Origin: Prorocentrum cordatum
Lineage: Eukaryota; Sar; Dinophyceae; Prorocentrales; Prorocentraceae
NCBI GenBank assembly: GCA_963575745.1
Contig: CAUYUJ010003891.1
Location: 739,693-803,692 of the forward strand
Length of the DNA stretch: 64,000 nt
Direction of reading: 5' to 3'
A program made the position numbers and the translations under genes. The notes under the pieces are model-generated. The model was not told where the DNA came from, did no database searches, and saw only the letters and a program-made list of their open reading frames with translations. Shown here one piece after another: positions 49,800 to 61,578 of the stretch (position 1 is its first letter; each line of letters begins with the position of its first letter).

Positions 49800-52600
49800 C
49801 TTCTCCACCTCCACTGCTGCCCCCACTGCCGTCCCTCCCACCTCCTACTGACGGGCTGCCACTGCCCGTTCCCCCCCAATCCGCCCACCGCTCCACTGCC
49901 GCCCCCCCTGCCTGAGCGGCGATGGGGCCCGCTGCCACTGCTCGCCCTTCTCGCGTGCACTGGTCGGGGTGCCAGAGCTCTTGACGGCGGGCTCCAGCTT
50001 CACCACCCACATCTCGCTGAGCAGCGATCGGGCTGGCTGCCACTGCCAGCACTTCTCGCACGCGCTGGTGTCGGGCTCCAGCTTCACCGTCCACATCTCG
50101 CCGTGCAGCGGTAGGGCCCGCGACCACTGCTCGCACTTCTCGCGCGCTCTCCCTGGGGTGCTGGGGATCACGACGTCGGGCTCCGGATTCTCTACCCACA
50201 GCTCTCTGTGTAGCGGTAGGGCCGGCTGCCCCGTGTTGTGGCTCATTATGTCGGGCTCCAGCCCCACCACCCGCTTTACTCTGAGCGGCGATAGGGCCCG
50301 CTGCTGCAGCTCGCCCTTCTCGCACGCTGGTGCTGCTGGAGTGGGTCGCTGGTAGGTCGCGGTGTGGCAGGAGTCGCACTGGTGCTGCTGGTCGCGGCGA
50401 AGCTGGTGATGACGTTGATGTTGTTGGAGTTGCACTGCAGGTGCTGCTGGAGTGGGTCGTTGGTTGGTCGTAGTGCTGCTGGAGTTGGTGGTGGTGCTGT
50501 TGGCGTCGGTCAGCTGCTGCTGGAGTCGGTCGTGGTACAGCTGGTGGTGGCGTTGATGCTGCTGGAGTCACGCTGGTGCTGCTGGAGTGGGTCGTTGGTT
50601 GGTCGCAGTGCTGCTGGAGATGGCGGTGGTGGTGGTGGTGTCGGTCAGGTACTGCTGGAGTCGGTTGTGCTGCGCTGGTATTGCTGTAGTGGGTAGCTTG
50701 CTGGTCGCAGTGCTGCTGGAGATGGAGATGGTGGGGGTGCTGCTGGTGACGGTCAGGGGCGGCTGGAGTCGGTCGTGGTGCAGCTGGTGATGGCGACGAT
50801 GTTGCTGGAGCCACACTGGTGCTGCTGGAGTGGATCGCCGGTTGGTCGCGGTGCTGCTGGAATTGGTGGTGGCGCTGCTGGTGTCGGTCTGGCACAGCAG
50901 GCGGAGCGGTGGTGCTGCTGGTGATGGCGTCGATGCTGCTGGAGCCACCCACAGTGCTGCCGCCGCCGCCTCCGCCGCCTCCGCAGCCGCCTCCGCCGCC
51001 TCCGCAGGCGCCGCCGCCTCCGCCGCCTCCGCCACCGCCGCCCCCGCCGCCTCCGCAACCGCCTCCGCCGCCTCCGCCTTCTCCATCCCCACTGCCCTCC
51101 ATCGCACCCAGCCGTGCCACTCCTCCACTGCCTTCCCTCTCTCCTCCTATTGGATCGCCGCCACTGCCTTCACCTCCTTCCCAACCTCCACTGCTGCCCC
51201 CACTGCCGTCCCTCCCACCTCCTACTGAAGGGCTGCCACTGCCCGTTCCACCCCAATCCGCCCACCGCTCCACTGCCGCCCCCCCTGCCTGAGCGGCGAT
51301 GGGGCCCGCTGCCACTGCTCGCCCTTCTCGCGTGCACTGGTCGGGGTGCCAGAGCTCTTGACGGCGGGCTCCAGCTTCACCACCCACATCTCGCTGAGCA
51401 GCGATCGGGCTGGCTGCCACTGCCAGCACTTCTCGCACGCGCTGGTGTCGGGCTCCAGCTTCACCGTCCACATCTCGCCGTGCAGCGGTAGGGCCCGCGA
51501 CCACTGCTCGCACTTCTCGCGCGCTCTCCCTGGGGTGCTGGGGATCACGACGTCGGGCTCCGGATTCTCTACCCACAGCTCTCTGTGTAGCGGTAGGGCC
51601 GGCTGCCCCGTGTTGTGGCTCATTATGTCGGGCTCCAGCCCCACCACCCGCTTTACTCTGAGCGGCGATAGGGCCCGCTGCTGCAGCTCGCCCTTCTCGC
51701 ACGCTGGTGCTGCTGGAGTGGGTCGCTGGTAGGTCGCGGTGTGGCAGGAGTCGCACTGGTGCTGCTGGTCGCGGTGAAGCTGGTGATGACGTCGATGTTG
51801 TTGGAGTTGCACTGCAGGTGCTGCTGGAGTGGGTCGTTGGTTGGTCGTAGTGCTGCTGGAGTTGGCGGTGGTGCTGTTGGTGTCGGTCAGCTGCTGCTGG
51901 AGTCGGTCGTGGTACAGCTGGTGGTGGCGTTGATGCTGCTGGAGTCACGCTGGTGCTGCTGGAGTGGGTCGTTGGTAGGCCGCAGTGCTGCTGGAGATGG
52001 TGGTGGTGGTGGTGGTGGTGGTGTCGGTCAGGTACTGCTGGAGTCGGTTGTGCTGCGCTGGTATTGCTGTAGTGGGTAGCTTGCTGGTCGCAGTGCTGCT
52101 GGAAATGGAGATGGTGGGGGTGCTGCTGGTGACGGTCAGGGGCGGCTGGAGTCGGTCGTGGTGCAGCTGGTGATGGCGTCGATGTTGCTGGAGCCACGCA
52201 GGTGCTGCTGGAGTGGGTCGCCGGTTGGTCGCGGTGCTGCTGGAATTGGTGGTGGTGCTGCTGGTGTCGGTCTGGCACTGCAGGTGGAGCGGTGGTGCTG
52301 CTGGTGATGGCGTCGATGCTGCTGGAGCCACCCACAGTGCTGCCGCCGCCGCCTCCGTCGCCTCCGCCGCCTCTGCCGCCTCCGCCGCCTCCGCCGCCTC
52401 CGCAGCCGCCTCCGCCGCCTCCGCAGGCGCCGCCGCCTCCGCCGCCTCCGCCACCGCCGCCTCCGCCGCCTCCGCCGCCTCCGCAGCCGCCTCCGCCTTC
52501 TCCACCTCCACTGCCCTCCACGCCGCCTCCGCCGCCTCCGCAACCGCCTCCGCCGCTTCCGCCTTCTCCATCTCCACTGCCCTCCATCGCACCCAGCCGC
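49800..52600. repeat. In-frame tandem duplication of about 1.38 kb
   Basis: Two nearly identical units join near 51,190. The offset is 1,377 bp at the left (49,845 to 51,222; 49,969 to 51,346) and about 1,383 bp further in (50,819 to 52,202), so all length differences are multiples of three. Each unit contains PPR-like remnants in the same minus frame as 48,855-49,553 (SACEKCWQWQPARSLLSEMW; REKCEQWSRALPLHGEMW), His/Gln/Ser/Thr-rich DNA made of CTGCTGGAG units, and a GCC-TCC triplet tract. Confidence 0.92.
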
Positions 52601-52789
52601 GCCACTCCCCCACTGCCTTCCCTCTCTCCTCCTATTGGATCGCCGCCACTGCCGTCCCTCCCAATCTCTCTGCCCGCGGTGTTGTTGCCGCCCGTCGTCG
52701 TGACGTGGGTCGTGCTCGTCGGTCGCGGTGCAGCTGGTGACGGCGCTGATGCTGCCGGGGTCGCACTGGTGCTGCAGGAGTACCGAGTA

Positions 52790-54530
52790 GCTTGCTGAGC
52801 ATACTCAAGACGCAACGCCGGCCACCGTGAGCCGGCCAACTCAACGGCTAGGGCGACGGCATCCCCTCCGGCCAGAATGACCCGCAGCCCCGCGGCCACG
52901 CGGCGATGCTGCTCCAGCGTGCCGAAGGCGAGCAGCTGCTGCCCCCCCCGCGCTGCTGGGAGCTCAATGGCAGCCCCCGTGCCGGCGCGGAGATCGTTGA
53001 GCAGCGCCGCGCCGTTGGCCATCAAGCGCCCGCGTCCACGGCCAGGCAAGTCCATCTGGAGCCACTGGCTGCTGCCCCTCCCGCGGGCTGTCCCCGCGCA
53101 CTCAGAACACTGGACCATGTCCACCTGCGCTGTCCAGCATGGCATGCCTCCAAATATAAGCGGCACGATCTCGCCAGCCTCGCGGCGGGCAAATGCACCG
53201 ACAGCGGAAGCGGTCTCCTGGCAGCGGGGGCAAGCCACGCGGCCCGCCCAGGTGCGTCGCCGCCGCCGGACCACAAGACCTCGCCAGAGGTGGCACAGGC
53301 GGCTCCGCGCGCGCTGCGCGTCCACCTCGGAGAGGGCCGTTGGCGCCGCGAGGGGCCGACTCGGCGCCAACGACACAGGCGCGTCGGTCAGCGGGTCCGT
53401 CCAGGTGCCCTCGTGCTCGAGCACTTGCCACTCCGTGCGTTTGACTGCGCGACGGGCCGGAGGGAGCATGAGGTTGGCGAGCGCGTCAATCCAGACGCCG
53501 AGCCCCCACTCCGATCTGACCTCCACGGCGGCACGGGCGCCCTGCAGAACGACGCGGCGAGCGTGGACTTGCGCACGGCGCTGGAAATCGAAAGTGACGC
53601 CAGCGCTGCCCCAGCGGAGGCGTAAGCTATCCATCCACCCGTCGACGAGCGAGCCTGCCGAAAGCGTGTTTCGCAGCAGTGCCCGAGTAACGATCCGCAC
53701 GTGGAGCGGTTGGTCAGACGCCTCCGTGAGGCTGCTGAGGAGCTCCTCCAGCAGACCAAGGTTGGTGACCTGTCCAAGATCAGCGGCCCGCAGGCTGTCG
53801 AGGAGGCAATCGTCGTCGAGCAGGTCCAGGGCTGGGAACTGCAAGGCCGAGCGGCGGAGGGAACACAAGTACGGGTCGTGGACGGCGACGCTGCTGGCTT
53901 GCACTCTCGCTACCCATCGGCCGTACAGTGACCGCATGTCGTGGCCCTGGGAGTTGAGAGTGAGGACGGCGTGCTCGAGGAGTCGCGGGGCCCCTGGGGC
54001 GCACGCTTGTTTGTCACTAGACCCCGTGTGACTGAATCTGCACCGGCCGATGGCATGCCATGGGCAACCCAACCCATGCCGGCACCGCACGGTCCGCCGG
54101 CTGCCGTGGCCAGGGGCTCGCTCAGGCGTGGGTGGACCTGGTGCTGGGTTAACAGGTGCTGGTAGACCTGGTGTTGGTGCTGGTCGAGCTGGTGTTGGTG
54201 CTGGTCGAGCAGGTGCCGGTGCTGGGTGCTGGCGTTGGTGCTGGTCGAGCTGGTGTGGGTCGCAGTGCTGTTCGGAGTACTGGTCGTGCTGCTGGTCGTT
54301 GTGCTGGTCGTTATGCTGGTGCTTGTGTTGGGCGGAGTGCTGGTCGTGGTCCTGGTCGTTGTGCTGGTCGCTGTGCTGGTCGCTGTGCCGGTCGTGGTGC
54401 TGTTCGTGGCGCTGGTCGTTGTGCTGGTCGTGGTGCTTGTCGTCTCGCTGGTCGTGGCGCTGGTCTTCGTGCTGGTCGCTGTGTTGGTCGTAGTGCTGGC
54501 CGTTGCGTCGGTCGTTGTGCTGGTCGGACT
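52790..54530 (-). CDS. CCCH / zinc-ribbon protein, unknown function
   Basis: The frame is open from just after the TAG at 54,532 and continues past 52,790 into the duplicated region (to 48,928). It starts with Asp-Gln-His repeats and Pro-rich sequence, then MRCRHGLGCPWHAIGRCRFSH-type spacing: Cys-x5-Cys-x7-Cys-x3-His at about 54,028-54,088, a CCCH-like zinc finger. A helical globular part follows (CLLDSLRAADLGQVTNLGLL; RIVTRALLRNTLSAGSLVDG), a very basic IQ-like segment (CHLWRGLVVRRRRRTW), and a zinc-ribbon-like pair (ACPRCQ near 53,230, QCSECAG near 53,105). Composition becomes low-complexity below 52,790, where I do not believe the frame. Confidence 0.55.
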
Positions 54531-54531
54531 G

Positions 54532-56289
54532 CTAGCCGTCGTGCTGGTTGGAGCGTCGACTCGCGCGTCTCCGCCACGCCGTCTGTACCCGCAAGACAGC
54601 AGCCGCACGGTGCCCCGAAAAGTCCCCGGCCACTTCCGCGGGAGGCGCGGAACGGCGTTGGGGCTCGTCTGGCGAGGCGCAGCGATCCTGGCGACGTGCG
54701 CCGCGCTGTGCGGCTCGGAGCGCCGGCGCGGAGAGGGCCGCAAACGCCTCGTCTGACATGTCGGCAAGTCCGTGGTGTCTGGCCACAGCGGCGCGTAGGA
54801 GCGTCTCTCGTGCTGCAGGGCTGGACCATCCGGCGCGCCGAAGCGCCACAGGACCGTGGTGAATACTTACGCCTGTGTGGTGGCATGCTGCCGTATGCAA
54901 GCGGTGGCCCGCCAGGACGGCACGCTCGCGGGCCGTAGTCCCGCCTGGGGCCGCCGTCAGTGCACGGCATTGCTCCTCGGCCCGCAACCGCCTCGCGGAC
55001 TCGATTTGCAGACGCCCGCGCAAGGCCTCGATGTGCATGCGCCGCTGCCAGCGTCGAAGGCGCGTGCGCGAGATGACGCAGCCAGGCTGGTCGGAGTGCT
55101 GGTCGGGGTGCTGGTCGCTGTGCTGGTAGTTGTGCTGGGCGTAGTGCTGGTCGTTGCGGTGGTGGGTGTGCTGGTCGGAGTGCGGGTCGTGGCGTTGGTC
55201 GTGGTGCAGGTCGTGGTGCTGGTCGTGATGCTCGTCGTGGTGCTGGTGGTGGTGCTGGTCGTTGTGGTGGTCGCTGTGCTGGTCGGAGTGCTGGTCGTTG
55301 TGCTGGTCGTGGCGCTGGTCGTTGTGCTGGTCTTTGTGTTGGTCGTTGCGCTGGTCGTGGTGCTGGTCGGAGTGCTGGTCGGAGTGCTGGTCGAGCTGCT
55401 TGTCGGAGTGCTGGTCGTGGTGCTGGTCGGGGTGCTGGTCGTGGAGCTCGTCGTTGTGCTGGTCGGAGTGCTGATCGCTGTGATGGTCGTTGCGCTGGTC
55501 GGAGTGCTGGTCGGAGTGTTGGTTGTGCCGCTGCTCGATGTGGTGGTCGCTGCGCTGGTCGGGGTGCTGGTCGTGGTGCTGGTTGTGGTGCTGGTCGTGG
55601 CGCTGGTCGTTGTGCTGGTCGGAGTGCTGGTCGTTGTGGTTATAGCTGTGTTGGCACTGGCGCTGGTCGTGGTGCTGGTCGTTGCGCTGGTCGTGGTGCT
55701 GGTCGGAGTGCTGGCCGCTGTGCTGGTCGGAGTGCTGGTCGTGGTGCTGGTCGTTGTGCTGGTCGTGGTGCTGGTCGTTGTGCTGGTCGTGAACCAAGTA
55801 GTTGCGCTGGTCGTTGTGCAGGCCGTTGTGCTGGTCGTTGTGCGGGTCGAGGTGCTGGTCGTTGCACTGGTCTCTGCGCTGGTCGTTGTGGTCGGAGTGC
55901 TGGTCGCTGTGATGGTCGGTGCGCCAGTCGTGGTGCTGGTAGTTGTGCTGGTCGTGGTGTTCGTCGGGATGCTGGTCGCGGTGCTGTGCGTGGCGCTGGT
56001 CGGGGTGATGGTCGTGGAGCTGGTCGTTGCGCTGGTCGTTGTGCTGGTCGCTGTGCTGGTCGGTGTGCTGGTCGTGGTGCTGGTCGTGGCGCTGGTCGTT
56101 GTGCCGGTCGGAGTGCTGGTCTTTGCGGTGGTCGTTGTGCTGGTCGGAGTGGTGGTCGTGGCGCTGGTCGCTGTGCTGGCCGGAGTGCTGGTCGTTGTGA
56201 TGGACTGATCGCCCTTCCTGATGGCGGGAGAGGGGGTCGGCACCGTTGGCCGCCGTCCCTTCGGCGGCCGATGGCGCCGCCGCGGCCAT
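54532..56289 (-). CDS. Asp-Gln-His repeat protein with IQ-like motif
   Basis: ATG at 56,289 (MAAAAPSAAEGTAANGADPL). From about residue 30 to 400 it is a four-residue repeat, D-Q-H-(S/N/H), from a 12-bp DNA unit (GACCAGCACAAC). Such a His/Asp-rich tract could bind metal, which is inference. The C-terminal 190 residues are ordinary: a basic helix (RLRRWQRRMHIEALRGRLQI), HGLADMSDEAFAALSAPALR, and AAAVLRVQTAWRRRASRR, which fits an IQ (calmodulin-binding) pattern. A TAG at 54,532-54,534 ends it, yet the same D-Q-H repeat resumes directly after the stop in the same frame and leads into the CCCH protein. Confidence 0.55.
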   Translation of the reverse strand: MAAAAPSAAEGTAANGADPLSRHQEGRSVHHNDQHSGQHSDQRHDHHSDQHNDHRKDQHSDRHNDQRHDQHHDQHTDQHSDQHNDQRNDQLHDHHPDQRHAQHRDQHPDEHHDQHNYQHHDWRTDHHSDQHSDHNDQRRDQCNDQHLDPHNDQHNGLHNDQRNYLVHDQHNDQHHDQHNDQHHDQHSDQHSGQHSDQHHDQRNDQHHDQRQCQHSYNHNDQHSDQHNDQRHDQHHNQHHDQHPDQRSDHHIEQRHNQHSDQHSDQRNDHHSDQHSDQHNDELHDQHPDQHHDQHSDKQLDQHSDQHSDQHHDQRNDQHKDQHNDQRHDQHNDQHSDQHSDHHNDQHHHQHHDEHHDQHHDLHHDQRHDPHSDQHTHHRNDQHYAQHNYQHSDQHPDQHSDQPGCVISRTRLRRWQRRMHIEALRGRLQIESARRLRAEEQCRALTAAPGGTTARERAVLAGHRLHTAACHHTGVSIHHGPVALRRAGWSSPAARETLLRAAVARHHGLADMSDEAFAALSAPALRAAQRGARRQDRCASPDEPQRRSAPPAEVAGDFSGHRAAAVLRVQTAWRRRASRRSNQHDG

Positions 56290-56442
56290 CCGACCTGCGC
56301 CTCGCAGCCCCTCAGGCTGCACCCACGGGCGCGCGGTGCTGGCTTGAGCCAGAGGCTACGGACGCTGGTGGGGATACGCGAAGCGTCTAGAATTTACAAC
56401 GGCTGCGCCGAGCACCGCTCCCAGACCATTACGGCCTCACCC

Positions 56443-56443
56443 G

Positions 56444-56513
<70 letters not shown>

Positions 56514-56514
56514 G

Positions 56515-56600
<86 letters not shown>

Positions 56601-56644
56601 GCAGCATCATCAGCATCATTCATCAGCATCATCATCAGGATCAG

Positions 56645-56679
<35 letters not shown>

Positions 56680-56752
56680 GCAGCAGCATCAGCATCAGCA
56701 TCAGCATCAGCTCAGCATCAGCATCAGCATCATCATCATCATCAGCATCACC

Positions 56753-56789
<37 letters not shown>

Positions 56790-56823
56790 TCAGCATCAGC
56801 ATCAGCATCAGCATCAGCATCAG

Positions 56824-56859
<36 letters not shown>

Positions 56860-57000
56860 TGTCATCATAATCATCACCACCATCATCATCAGCATCAGCA
56901 TCAGTATCATCAGTATCATCAGTATCATCAGCATCATCAGCATCATCAGCATCAGCATCAGCATCATCAGCATCATCAACATCAACGTCAATATCATATC

Positions 57001-57038
<38 letters not shown>

Positions 57039-57118
57039 GTCATCGTCATCGTCATCATCACCACCACCACCATCACCATCACCATCACCATCACCATCAC
57101 CATCACCATCACCATCAC

Positions 57119-57185
<67 letters not shown>

Positions 57186-57186
57186 G
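56443..57186. repeat. (CAT)n microsatellite
   Basis: About 740 bp of CAT/ATC triplets with CAG and CAC interruptions, partly in regular hexamers (CATCAG, CACCAT). Poly-His, poly-Ser or poly-Asp frames across it are spurious. Confidence 0.97.
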
Positions 57187-57189
57187 CCG

Positions 57190-58584
57190 TCGTCGTCATT
57201 TGCCCCCCTACGCCCTCGCCCATTGTCCCCCCTCCTTCCCTTTCCCTTTGACTCCCTCCCCACCCCTCCCTCTGTTTCTGGGCCCGCTGTTCGGGCTCGG
57301 CCGGGAAACAGGCCCCTGCTCAGTGGTCGTCCTCGCTGTCGCTGCCGGCGTTGTCCAGGCGCCGATTCTGGGTCTGCGGGGCGGCACGGGGCACGACTGT
57401 GCAGGCAGAGGAAGCAGTGGTCCGGATAGGGCAAAAAGGAGGAGTAGGAGGAATGACTGCAGGAAGAGGAAGCAACTGCAGGGATTGGGCGAGAAGAAAG
57501 AGGAGAGGTGAGAGGAGGAAGAGGAGGAGAGGAGGCAGGGGAGGGCAGAGAGAGGAGTCAAAGGAGGGGGGGAAACAGGAGGGAGAGGGGAGGGTGAAAT
57601 AAGGTGGCGGTGATACTTTCGTGCGTGAGGAACGTCGCCTGCCATGCGGTGTGCTTGCTTCCAAACGGATGTGTAGGGGCTGCAGAAGGCGGCCAGCGGC
57701 AATCTAGTGCGAGCGCTTATGGACACGGGAAACTCTGTCGTTTGCGCAAAATCCCCAAACATCCTGGCGCGTCGCCTTTCAAATGCACACGGGGCGCGGT
57801 CTTCGTTTGGTGCGTGTTGCGGTCCATCCGCTGCGTAAGTTGTGCGCGAGTGTCGTGTAAATGTTGGTGTCGCGTTCGCTTGAAGGTTTTCTTTAACAGC
57901 AACATCCCAGAATAAGTAAAAAGACGCTGGCGAGAAGAACTGAATTGTCCGGCCGGGTAAAAGTCACCACAATCAGGGGGAAGGGGAAGAGGAGGGGGAC
58001 GAGGACGGAGGAGGAGGAGAAAGAGGAGGAGGGAGGGCAAACAAAGCAACGTGGTCATCGCCCGACTGTCTGTCAGTCTGGGCGCCCGCATGACTTGGCT
58101 GCGCGACCGCAGACAATTCAGTTACACAGTTTTGACTCCGACGAGGCGGAGGGGGAGGAGGAAGAAGGAAGACGACGAGGAACGGGAGAACAACATGATA
58201 CAAATATGGCTCGAATTCGTATCATAGTGAAGCGCGTGTTTGCCAACGTCGGCCTAGAGAAACCAACCGCGGACGCCAGCAGGACCTTTGTCCAGCGAGC
58301 GCGGCCGAAACTCGGGGCGGAAATTGGGGCGGTTGCACGCGTGAGCGAGAGCAGGAAAGGAGGAGGAGGAGGAGGACGAGGAGGAGGAGGACGAGGAGGA
58401 GGAGGACGAGGAGGGGGGAGGAAAACAGTAAAGCTCACAAGTGCGTAGACCAGCCAGGGCGTAGCCTGGGGCACTGCCAAAAATACAAATCATACAAAGC
58501 GAATCGTGTGACCAAAGGGCTGACCAGGCCCATGGGAGAAAGGGCTGACCAGGCCCGGGGAGAGGAAGGAGGGAGAAGAGGCAC
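57190..58584. other. Intergenic, no gene seen
   Basis: Flank of the minus-strand LINE. AGGAGG-type purine tracts at about 57,430-57,600, 57,980-58,040 and 58,360-58,430. The last 150 bp may be the 3' untranslated part of the LINE. No RNA gene recognised. Confidence 0.45.
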
Positions 58585-59400
58585 CTACCAAGAACGCCTA
58601 CGGACGCGTGCAGCACGCAAAAGAGCCTCAGCCTTGGGATGCCCGCGAGCTCCCTCCCGCAGCGAGGCGGGAAGGGCCTCGACAGCATCCCGCCGCTGAA
58701 GGGTCCCACTGCGGACCGCGCCGTGCACCCGGCACAACTCATGCATCCCTAGCGCGGCAAGCCCCGCGGCGTCAGCACCCTCGCTGGACTCCAAGGCCAG
58801 GCCGCGCCCCCAGCCGAAGAAGGCGTCGAAGCCGGCGGCCCCGTCGCGCCCGCGCAGCCCGAGGTGCCGCCCGAGGAAGACCCGGCAGCGGGGGCACCGG
58901 AAGTAGTGCTCCAGCGAATCCGCGGCCAGCGGGCAGCCGCGGACGCAGCAACCCCGCTGCTGGAAGCGCCTGCCCGCGCACCAACCGTTGAAGGCGGCGC
59001 GCAGGCAAGCGGCGGCAATCCGCGGCGGCGCCAATCCGGAGACGCGGCCGATGAAGTCGATGAATGTGGCAACCCTCCTCCCCGGGAGGATCTCACTCGC
59101 CCACCGCTCCAGCCGCCCCCGCGCGAAAGCCCAGACATGGCCGAGCCCAGGGCGGAGTGCAGCCGCCAGTGCTCTCTGGAAGTTCTTGCGCCGCTCCATG
59201 TCCTCCTCGGAGGTGCGCGCGTGCCCCCCCAGGCTCCGCGCGCGCTGCCAAGCGCGGAGGCCGCCAGAAACCCACGCCTCGTAGCGCGCCGTCCTGGCGG
59301 CGGCGGCGGCCGCGCAGGACCGGAGCGAGGCGAACTCGAAATCGAATCCGAGGTCGCGGAGCTGTCGCAGCACCTGGTGGTCCAGCCCCTCGGCCCCGGC
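58585..59400 (-). pseudogene. LINE 2 C-terminal domain
   Basis: Continues the RT protein after a frameshift near 59,391-59,403: GAEGLDHQVLRQLRDLGFDF, then ERRKNFQRALAAALRPGLG, then a Cys/His cluster GCCVRGCPLAADSLEHYFRC with PRC (C-x3-C-x9-H-x3-C-x2-C), as found in the tails of several non-LTR retrotransposon proteins, where it may bind nucleic acid. Ends at a TGA at 58,585. Confidence 0.75.
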
Positions 59401-61578
59401 GCCAGCCTGAGCAACGCCTTGTCGTCCTCTGCGAAGACCTCGTCGGGCACGTCCTCAAGCTGGGCGACGAAGAGGAGGGCGCTGGCGACGTATATCCTGT
59501 AGGCCTGAGCCGTGGTCCTGAGGCTTGCGCCCACGAGACGCCAGACGTCGACTCTGCTTCTAAACTTCTCGAGGGGCGCCTGCCAGGCGCCCCGACCCTT
59601 GCCGGGGCCGAGAAGGAAGCCGAGGTAGGGCGTGCACATATTCAGCCCAACCTGCCCCCACTGCGACACGAGCTCGGCGGTCTCCGCGCGGAGCCGCTGG
59701 AGGTCACTTCCGATGGGCGGGGCAAAAAACGTCTTCGATATATTCAGCCTGAAGCCAGAAATGCTCGCGAACTCCTGGAAGACCACGGCCAGCTCCCGGA
59801 TAGGGCCCCCCCACTCGCGCAGCCTCACGGCGGCGTCGTCGGCGCAAGCCCGGCTGAGCGAGTCGCAGCGCCGGCGGATCGTGGCGAGGAGCAGATCGGG
59901 CGCGGCAGCCAGCAGGAGGGGGGATAAAGGGCAGCCCTGCCTGATGCCTCTGGTGGCGGTGAACCCGCTAAAGAGGGCGCCGTTCAGAGCGATCCTGCAG
60001 GAGTTGCCGCGGCACAGCACCTTCAATGAATTCAGTAGCCAGGGGGGCCAGCCCGCAGCCGCGAACAAGTCCATCAGGAAACCATGCTCTACCGACGGGA
60101 ACGCGGCCTCGAAGTCCATGAAGCAGGCGAGGCCCTCCTGGCCCTTAACATCCCCCTCGAGCATGGCCTGCTCTATGTCGACCACGTTCTCTATCATCGA
60201 GCGGCCCTGCAAGAAACCCCTTTGCTCAGTCGTGATCGCGGGGGCGAGGGGCGGCTCGAGAAGCAGGCGGACAGCGCCGGCGATGGCCCGGTTGTCTGCA
60301 TTCACGACGCTCAGCGGCCGTGTAGCCCGAGCGTCGTGTATAGCGACGCCCTCGTCGGTCTCGCCGATCGCCTTCTTGGGGAAGAGGTGCAAAAGACTCT
60401 CGTTCAATGCAGAGCCCATGGAGTCGAGCGCGTCGGAGGCCCCGTCGCTCATCAGGTCGGAGACGGCCTCGAAGAGGATATTAGCAGAGAAGCCATCGAA
60501 TAGCCGCCATACCTCAAAGGGCATCCCGTCGGGGCCGGGCGAAGTGGCCCCAGTGATCTTAAGCGCGCGGCGCGCGCGGTCCCGCTCGAGGGCGCGCCCG
60601 CGAGGAAGTCGGAGAAGGGGCTCGGTCAGTGGGCGGTGGCCCTCGCCCTCCTCCAACCACCTACGGAGCATGTCAGAGTCGTGGCCCCGCGCGCTGAACG
60701 TCGTCTCCCACTGCTCCTTGAGGATCGCGGCCATCTCCCCGGGGTCGGTGGCGACCCTGCCGCCCTCGTGCTGAACAGCCTTCAGGCCAGCGGACCGACA
60801 AGGGGCCAGCAGATGAACCAGCTGCGCGCCCCTCTTGCGCGCGCGCCTCTTCATGCTCCCGTTGTCAACATCCCCGTTCTCGTCCAGGGCGTGGTTCGAA
60901 GGCCCGGAGTCGCCGAGCTCATCCAGGGCGTGCTCGCGAGCGAGATCGACGGCGCGCTGGCGGAGGCCCCGCAGACGCACGGACAGGTTACCCTCGAAAT
61001 CGTGCGGATTATGGGCGATCTCCCTGAGCTTCGGACATGCGCCAATGCACTTCGAAACCTCTCCAGGAAGGCCAGCCTCGATCGACCGAAGGAGCTTCGT
61101 CGAGAGCCCGAGGCGATCCTCGAGAGACTCGGCAGCAGCCGGGGTGGATTGGTCCGCGACGACGTTGCGAGCCACCTTCCTGACGGCCAGCTTGAAGAGC
61201 TGAAGCTTCTTGATGGCGGTAGCGTCGTGCACCTCCTTCATGCTCTCCCCGAGCTCCAGGAAGACTCTCCGCTTGAAGTCGGGGTGCCTAATCGCGTAGT
61301 CTGGGATGCGGCGATCATCGGGACCAACGCGCTGAGGCGTGGAGCGGCTGACGAGGACCGGGCGGTGCGCGGACAGGCGCGGCCTCCACTCGAGGGCCAC
61401 CGCGCGGAAACTCCTATCCAGCTGGTCGGACTCGTCGCGATTGGAATAAAACCTGTCGAGCCTGGCGCGCGAGGAGGCTGCGGCGCGGGTCATCTCGGGC
61501 TGGAAGAGCTCCGCGAGCGAGCGCGGCCAGCCGACCACCTCTTGGAACGCCTCTCCTCGTAGCCGCCCCGCCGGCTGG
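59400..61578 (-). pseudogene. LINE 2 reverse transcriptase, CADD active site
   Basis: The frame begins in the last part of the endonuclease (SRARLDRFYSNRDESDQLDR; LSAHRPVLVSR). RT motifs follow: GATSPGPDGMPFEVWRLF, RPLSVVNADNRAIAGAVRL, GFLQGRSMIENVVDIEQAML, CFMDFEAAFPSVEHGFL (first Asp), ATRGIRQGCPLSPLLLAAA, and SRACADDAAVRL where the usual Y/FADD is CADD. The two aspartates are kept. Further down: GFRLNISKTFF and YLGFLLGPGKGRGAW. The element's copying enzyme, probably inactive because the flanking frames are broken. Confidence 0.9.

Noticed and set aside
48928-52790. Lower part of the 1,720-codon frame as one real protein
   Set aside because: Below 52,790 the frame is low-complexity, and the biologically familiar PPR-like text is in another frame. 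The upper part is kept as a separate feature.
54856-56208. 450-codon plus-strand frame rich in Val and Leu (membrane-like)
   Set aside because: It is the antisense of the 12-bp Asp-Gln-His repeat; the minus frame has ordinary flanking domains, the plus frame does not.
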